Assembly (NCBI GenBank): GCA_021613335.1
Contig: JAJTWR010000053.1
Location: forward strand, 296,001 to 360,000
Source of the DNA: Whitmania pigra
Lineage: Eukaryota > Annelida > Clitellata > Hirudinida > Haemopidae
DNA: 64,000 nt
Direction: 5' to 3'
In this document: piece after piece, positions 59,961 through 64,000 of the stretch
Numbering within the stretch: position 1 is the stretch's first letter
Layout of the letters: each line of letters starts with the position of its first letter
The notes under the pieces: generated by a model
The model's database searches: none
What the model was told of the DNA's origin: nothing
What the model saw: only the letters and a program-made list of their open reading frames with translations
Made by a program: the position numbers and the translations under genes

Positions 59961-62794
59961 ATGGCACCTACTAGTTTTACAAGCTTACAAGATAACCTGT
60001 TGGAATTCATCGTCATCAATTTTTCAGACGTATTTAAGGTGTATCTGAAGAAAGGTATGTTTATCACATATCTGTTTATAAATTTGTTAGTGGTCAGTGT
60101 TGTTAAACTCTGCATAATTGAAGTCGTATAATTTGCAAAACTTTATTTAAACGAAGTACTAAAACTGCACTCTAAGCGATAAGTGTCCCTTCTAAACTGT
60201 GTCTGTTACTGAGTTTGGAACGTAGAACTGCAATTTACAATTATATATTATATTTACTTCCATAATCAGCTTTATTTTAATGATGTGAGCATACCAAGGT
60301 TACAGTAATGTCTTGTTTTCAAAAGTTCCGATTTAAAACCACTTCCTCCCTACTTATTTGAAAGAATAATCAGAAAAAGCAAAGAAATACATTGGATCAT
60401 ATATAAGAATTACTTGACCAGCCTCTTGCCAATGAGAGATATTCTTCGCTGGAAAAATATTGACCTGCTGTTGTATCCAAAGTACTCAAAGTATAATGAA
60501 GTGTCTGAACAAGTCTTGGATGAAATGACTAAGTTAACTTATCCGATTAAAACTTTATCAATTTCTTTGCCAACGATGGTCGATCATGATATGAAAAACC
60601 TTTGCGCAATAGGATCCACAATCGAATGTTTGGATCTTGTGTGCGACTGGATGTAAGATTTGTCAGGCACCTGAAAATGAATCTGATTTTTTAAATAATA
60701 AATTTGTAATTTTTAGACAGGAACGAGAGATTTTAAATGGTTCTTTTCCGAAACTCCGAAAATTACATTTAACGTGTTTTCAATATCATTATTACAAACC
60801 AATGCATATCGATTTCAAACGATTTTCTGAAATTTTGGAGGAATTAAAAGTGGAGAGCGAATGTTTGGATGACTTCACCCTCGAATCCATTGGAAGTCTG
60901 AAAAACCTCAAAGTTTTAGCGCTTTCTAAAACAACCGCGAATTACGATATTTTTCCAGATATTTTGAGTTCATTGAATCAGTTGAGGTAAGCATGTTGAA
61001 ATGCGATAAATAATTATTCATAAATTACATATGTGAAATTCACATTAACATATTAATTCTACATTAACATATTAATTCTACATTAACATATTAATTCTAC
61101 ATTAACATATTAATTCTACATTAACATATTAATTCTACATTAACATATTCTTAGGACGCTAGATATACGGAGCATTAGATTATGTCCTGCCTCAAAGCAC
61201 GATGAGAGTATTGGCCCCAGATTCCTTGCCGCTATAAAAAAGCTTCCATATTTAGAAAATATCGATATTTCTTCCGACACCTTCTTAGAGTACATTTTTG
61301 TTTAATTTTTCAAAAATTGTTTTATTGACTCCATTCAGAGACTAGTCTTGAATTGATTTTTCAGCCTAGAAATCATTCTAGAAATTTTGAAGCTGAAAAG
61401 GTGGAAAACATTTGGATGTCACTCTGTTGACGTTTATATTGAACCTCCATTCAAGTTCAGGCAATGCTTGCCAATTTACTCCCAAGTCAAATCAATGGCC
61501 GATAAGGTTCTTTTATTAGAGATTTGATAATTAATCGTACTTTCTCTGTGTCTTTCGATAATTTGTCAGTCACTTTTAACATTTTTTAAAAATCAATTTT
61601 ATTTGCAGGTTTACGGCCTCTATGAAGAAACATTAATTTATACCTTTGAAGCATATGCTCTCGAATGTGAGGTACTGAGAGACGATGTAACTAGGTTCAA
61701 ATTCACCGATCGAACACCTGAAGAACAATTACAATACTATGAAAGATATGAAAACGTATGCATGTGACTACATAACTATAATTATAAAAATTAGATTTTT
61801 AAGTTTTGGCACTTTTGCAATTATAATTTTTAATTATCGTTATGTGTTTTTATTGTATTTATCCATAAAGAAATCGTAATGATTTTTCACTCAAACGTTT
61901 TAATGATTTCAGACTCTGTTGGGATTATGTGGAGTGTCAACTGAACTTACCTCTTAGTAAGCTCTTTAATAATTAATTTTATTTTATTTATTCAATTTAA
62001 ATGATCTGCCATAAAATTATTTTTTTAGTGATGTAACACTATACTTACAATATTCTGCATATACCACCAAAAGTTGCATAAGGTAGTTCAAAAGATTTAA
62101 ATCTAAATTTGGATCACGACTATACACAAAATTATTATATAAATAAAAGTTGTCGTAATGGCATATTTTTTTATATAGAAATTTTCTGTATTTACTTTCA
62201 AGTTTCTTTGATAACCCGCTGCCTTTGAAACGTGTAAGAATTTCTTTCTTAACGTACATGAATAATTTTTTTCAATTTAAAAAACATATTGCTTTATTTT
62301 TGCTTTATAGAAAGTGTTTACAGTACTTTACAGAGAATTCCAAGACTCACCTTACTTGGTATATATTTGTTTAAAAAATTATAAAATGTAATCATATATA
62401 CTAAAATAGAATTGTTTGAAAATTAGTTGTTTCATTTCAGTTGCAGCCAAGTTCCATGTTAAAGAGAATGCTGGAAATAGTCCAGAAAAATACTAGATTA
62501 AGTAATAAGATATTGCACAGCTTTCTCGTACTTTGCCATTATGAGATGGATCGCAAGGAAAAGATTAAGAATGTGCGTCAAGTTAGTAGTATTTTAAACA
62601 CCACTTTTATGAATTGTTTTCGGTTTTCAATTGACTACTAATATTTTAAATATTTTAAGTATAATTAAGCTTTTATTTAATTTTAATAGGTTCTGAAGAA
62701 GGCTGTCAAAAATAATTACATTGACGATGAAACCTTGACATTAACGAAGGAGCTGCTAAAAGAACATTACAAAGACAGTTTACTCGATCAGTAA
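59961..62794 (+). CDS. Unassigned leucine-rich-repeat protein, possibly ZYG11/ZER1- or F-box-like
   Basis: Nine exons join in phase into about 449 codons: 59961-60054 (MAPTSFTSLQDNLLEFI), 60385-60652, 60717-60986, 61155-61289, 61365-61506, 61609-61755, 62311-62358, 62441-62581 and 62690-62794 (ending DSLLDQ, TAA). The N-terminal ~55 residues (LLPMRDILRWKNIDLL) resemble an F-box-type helical start. The centre has LRR-like strands (LRKLHLTCF, LEELKVESECL, LKNLKVLALSK, LENIDISS). The end (MLKRMLEIVQKNTRLSNKIL) is helical, as in armadillo-like tails. ZYG11/ZER1 substrate adaptors of Cullin-2 have LRR plus helical repeats, but I see no decisive motif. An optional exon at 61913-61956 would introduce a stop. 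AATAAA at 62843-62848 is the likely poly(A) signal. Confidence 0.6.
61041..61148. repeat. 19-bp minisatellite abutting a splice acceptor
   Basis: Nearly six units of ACATTAACATATTAATTCT in the intron of the LRR gene; the last unit runs straight into the acceptor TATTCTTAG|G at 61154. The unit lacks a pyrimidine tract, so the repeat sets the sequence context of that splice site. Confidence 0.93.
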
Positions 62795-62842
62795 CCAAGG
62801 CTTATTTATTTTACCAATTTTGATCTTTAGAGTTCCAAGTTG

Positions 62843-62848
62843 AATAAA
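62843..62848 (+). terminator. Poly(A) signal of the LRR gene
   Basis: AATAAA 48 bp after the TAA stop, in the expected place for a short 3' UTR. Confidence 0.6.
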
Positions 62849-63169
62849 ATCTCAGAAGCCAGATGATGATCACAAATTAATAAGTGTTGAATGATTCAAA
62901 CTTTCAAAACAGCGCGAATACGATACGGATTTACTAACAAAAACCTTCAATTAATTTGCAGTCACTTTTTGATTTTTCTCGAAATTATCGTTCTTTATGT
63001 CAGCATGAAAAAATCTCTTCAGATATCTGCTCTCTTGGCATCCTCTTGAAACGAACACCTAAGTATAATAATTTTATAATAATAACAAAAACAACAATAA
63101 TAATAAAAAGAACAATATTAATAATAATATTAACAATAATCTCGGTCGGCATTTAGGCGCGTCGTGAAG

Positions 63170-63938
63170 GAACAGAATCTCAAAAACAAAGACATTCATC
63201 TCGCCATCAACAGACAGAAACAACTCTGACACTGACAATCTCAATTCCACCCCAAAAGTTGTGCTTCCATTTTGTGTTGGTTTGCTGGGAGTCTTCAATG
63301 CAGTGTCCCCCATTGATATCTAATCTGGCAACTCCTAACTCCCGTCACAAAAACTCCCAACGTTAATAAGATGAGGCAACGGCTAGCACACATCCCCACA
63401 CTGAATAATTTAAAATCTGCTGTATGGAACTTCAACAAAATTACGACACGTTTTTTTTTAATGATGCAAAGATCTCAAACCAATAATCCGTAAATCGTTA
63501 ATAAAGACAATGTTCGTGAAGAAATAAATAAATGTAATTCTCAGCCATACCACGGCTTCCCCGAGAAGTTTCAGGGTCGCCTCTGACGAAGCCCATGAAG
63601 AAAAACAACAAACATGATTTCAATGCTTCTTTCTTGCTGGCATCTCTAATGAAATAAAGAATCTTAGTATCACATTTAACATCTTTGATTTCCAATAAGC
63701 AGATGATAAACATTAACCAACTCCGTATTTAAGGTTCGATATCTGAATAATAGCATCTTATTGTTCAGTAGCAATATAATTAATAACCTCGAGTTCTGCT
63801 CTTTACTTTTCCACAACCAGCATCTGGTGGTGGAACTCTCCTCCTGAACGCTTTACCCTGACGAACATACCCCTGTTGGGGTCAAACAAACCCCTGATGA
63901 TGTACCTTCGTTCGAGTTTGATTCTTCTTTTTTCCTGA
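63170..63938 (-). CDS. Possible exons of an unidentified gene continuing beyond the right edge
   Basis: Minus strand: 63938 to about 63809 follows an acceptor (TTTTCAG) and reads EKRRIKLERRYIIRGLFDP... to HHQMLVVE, ending at a GTAAAG donor. The next candidate exon, about 63646-63560, follows TTTCATTAG and reads DASKKEALKSCLLFFFMGFV, in phase with the first. A third piece (63313-63170, TTFGVELRLSVSELF) may belong. Composition is protein-like and the first junction is phase-consistent, but I recognise no family and the 5' part lies outside the window. Confidence 0.4.
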
Positions 63939-64000
63939 AAACAATTAGTAATAATAATGTTAATGATACAAATCCATGAAAACATATCCGGGAATTGCAA

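Noticed and set aside
61913..61956. Additional exon of the LRR gene
   Set aside because: It has good splice sites but ends in phase 2 with TA, and the next exon begins with A, creating a stop; skipping it gives perfect phase.

Overview
This is a piece of an animal (metazoan) nuclear genome. It is strongly AT-rich and made of intron-split genes with GT-AG boundaries embedded in transposon debris, microsatellites and minisatellites. The protein set (a germline Piwi, a TTAGGG-type telomere-like tract, the SREBP-pathway protein SPRING, a ciliary-type LRRC51, an atlastin-like GTPase) fits an invertebrate animal. I cannot name the phylum from sequence alone.

Layout. 1.1-6.3 kb: first four coding exons of ITPK1 (minus), running off the left edge and split by a 4.4 kb microsatellite-rich intron. 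10.6-12.2 kb: the four 3' coding exons of a SPRING1/C12orf49 homologue (minus). 12.5-23.4 kb: a transposon-dense block. It is a roughly 9.4 kb inverted-repeat structure (arms of about 1.3 kb) enclosing a hAT element with perfect 8-bp target duplications, a smaller inverted-repeat element carrying a Ulp1-protease/PHD-like fragment, a 179-bp satellite and a long (ATT)n tract. It is followed by a 567-bp MULE-like miniature element whose core is telomere-like repeat. 24.6-27.0 kb: an internally deleted Ty3/gypsy-type LTR retrotransposon. 27.9-37.5 kb: a plus-strand atlastin/GBP-like GTPase gene with 13 recognisable coding exons. Its introns hold a Tc1 element and three back-to-back hAT-like MITEs. 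37.6-41.6 kb: dead transposase, an R2-type endonuclease fragment, SINEs and dispersed repeats. 41.8-43.4 kb: LRRC51 (plus). 44.2-53.1 kb: a complete Piwi gene (minus). 53.1-57.2 kb: SINE and a second gypsy fragment. 57.3-59.1 kb: POLR2D/RPB4 (minus), head-to-head with an unassigned leucine-rich-repeat protein gene (60.0-62.8 kb, plus). 63.1-63.9 kb: possible exons of an unknown minus-strand gene.

The cellular genes are unrelated in function (inositol phosphate kinase, SREBP regulator, ER-shaping-type GTPase, cilia-linked LRR protein, piRNA effector, Pol II subunit), so the order is ordinary animal synteny, not an operon. Points most worth a second look: the telomere-repeat-bearing MITE family, the nested inverted-repeat/Ulp1-PHD/satellite block, an atlastin relative with no transmembrane segments and no visible P-loop exon, and a Piwi with an N-terminal 18-residue tandem repeat. 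Exon boundaries were read by eye using homology plus splice phase. All identities are from memory of the families; no searches were run.
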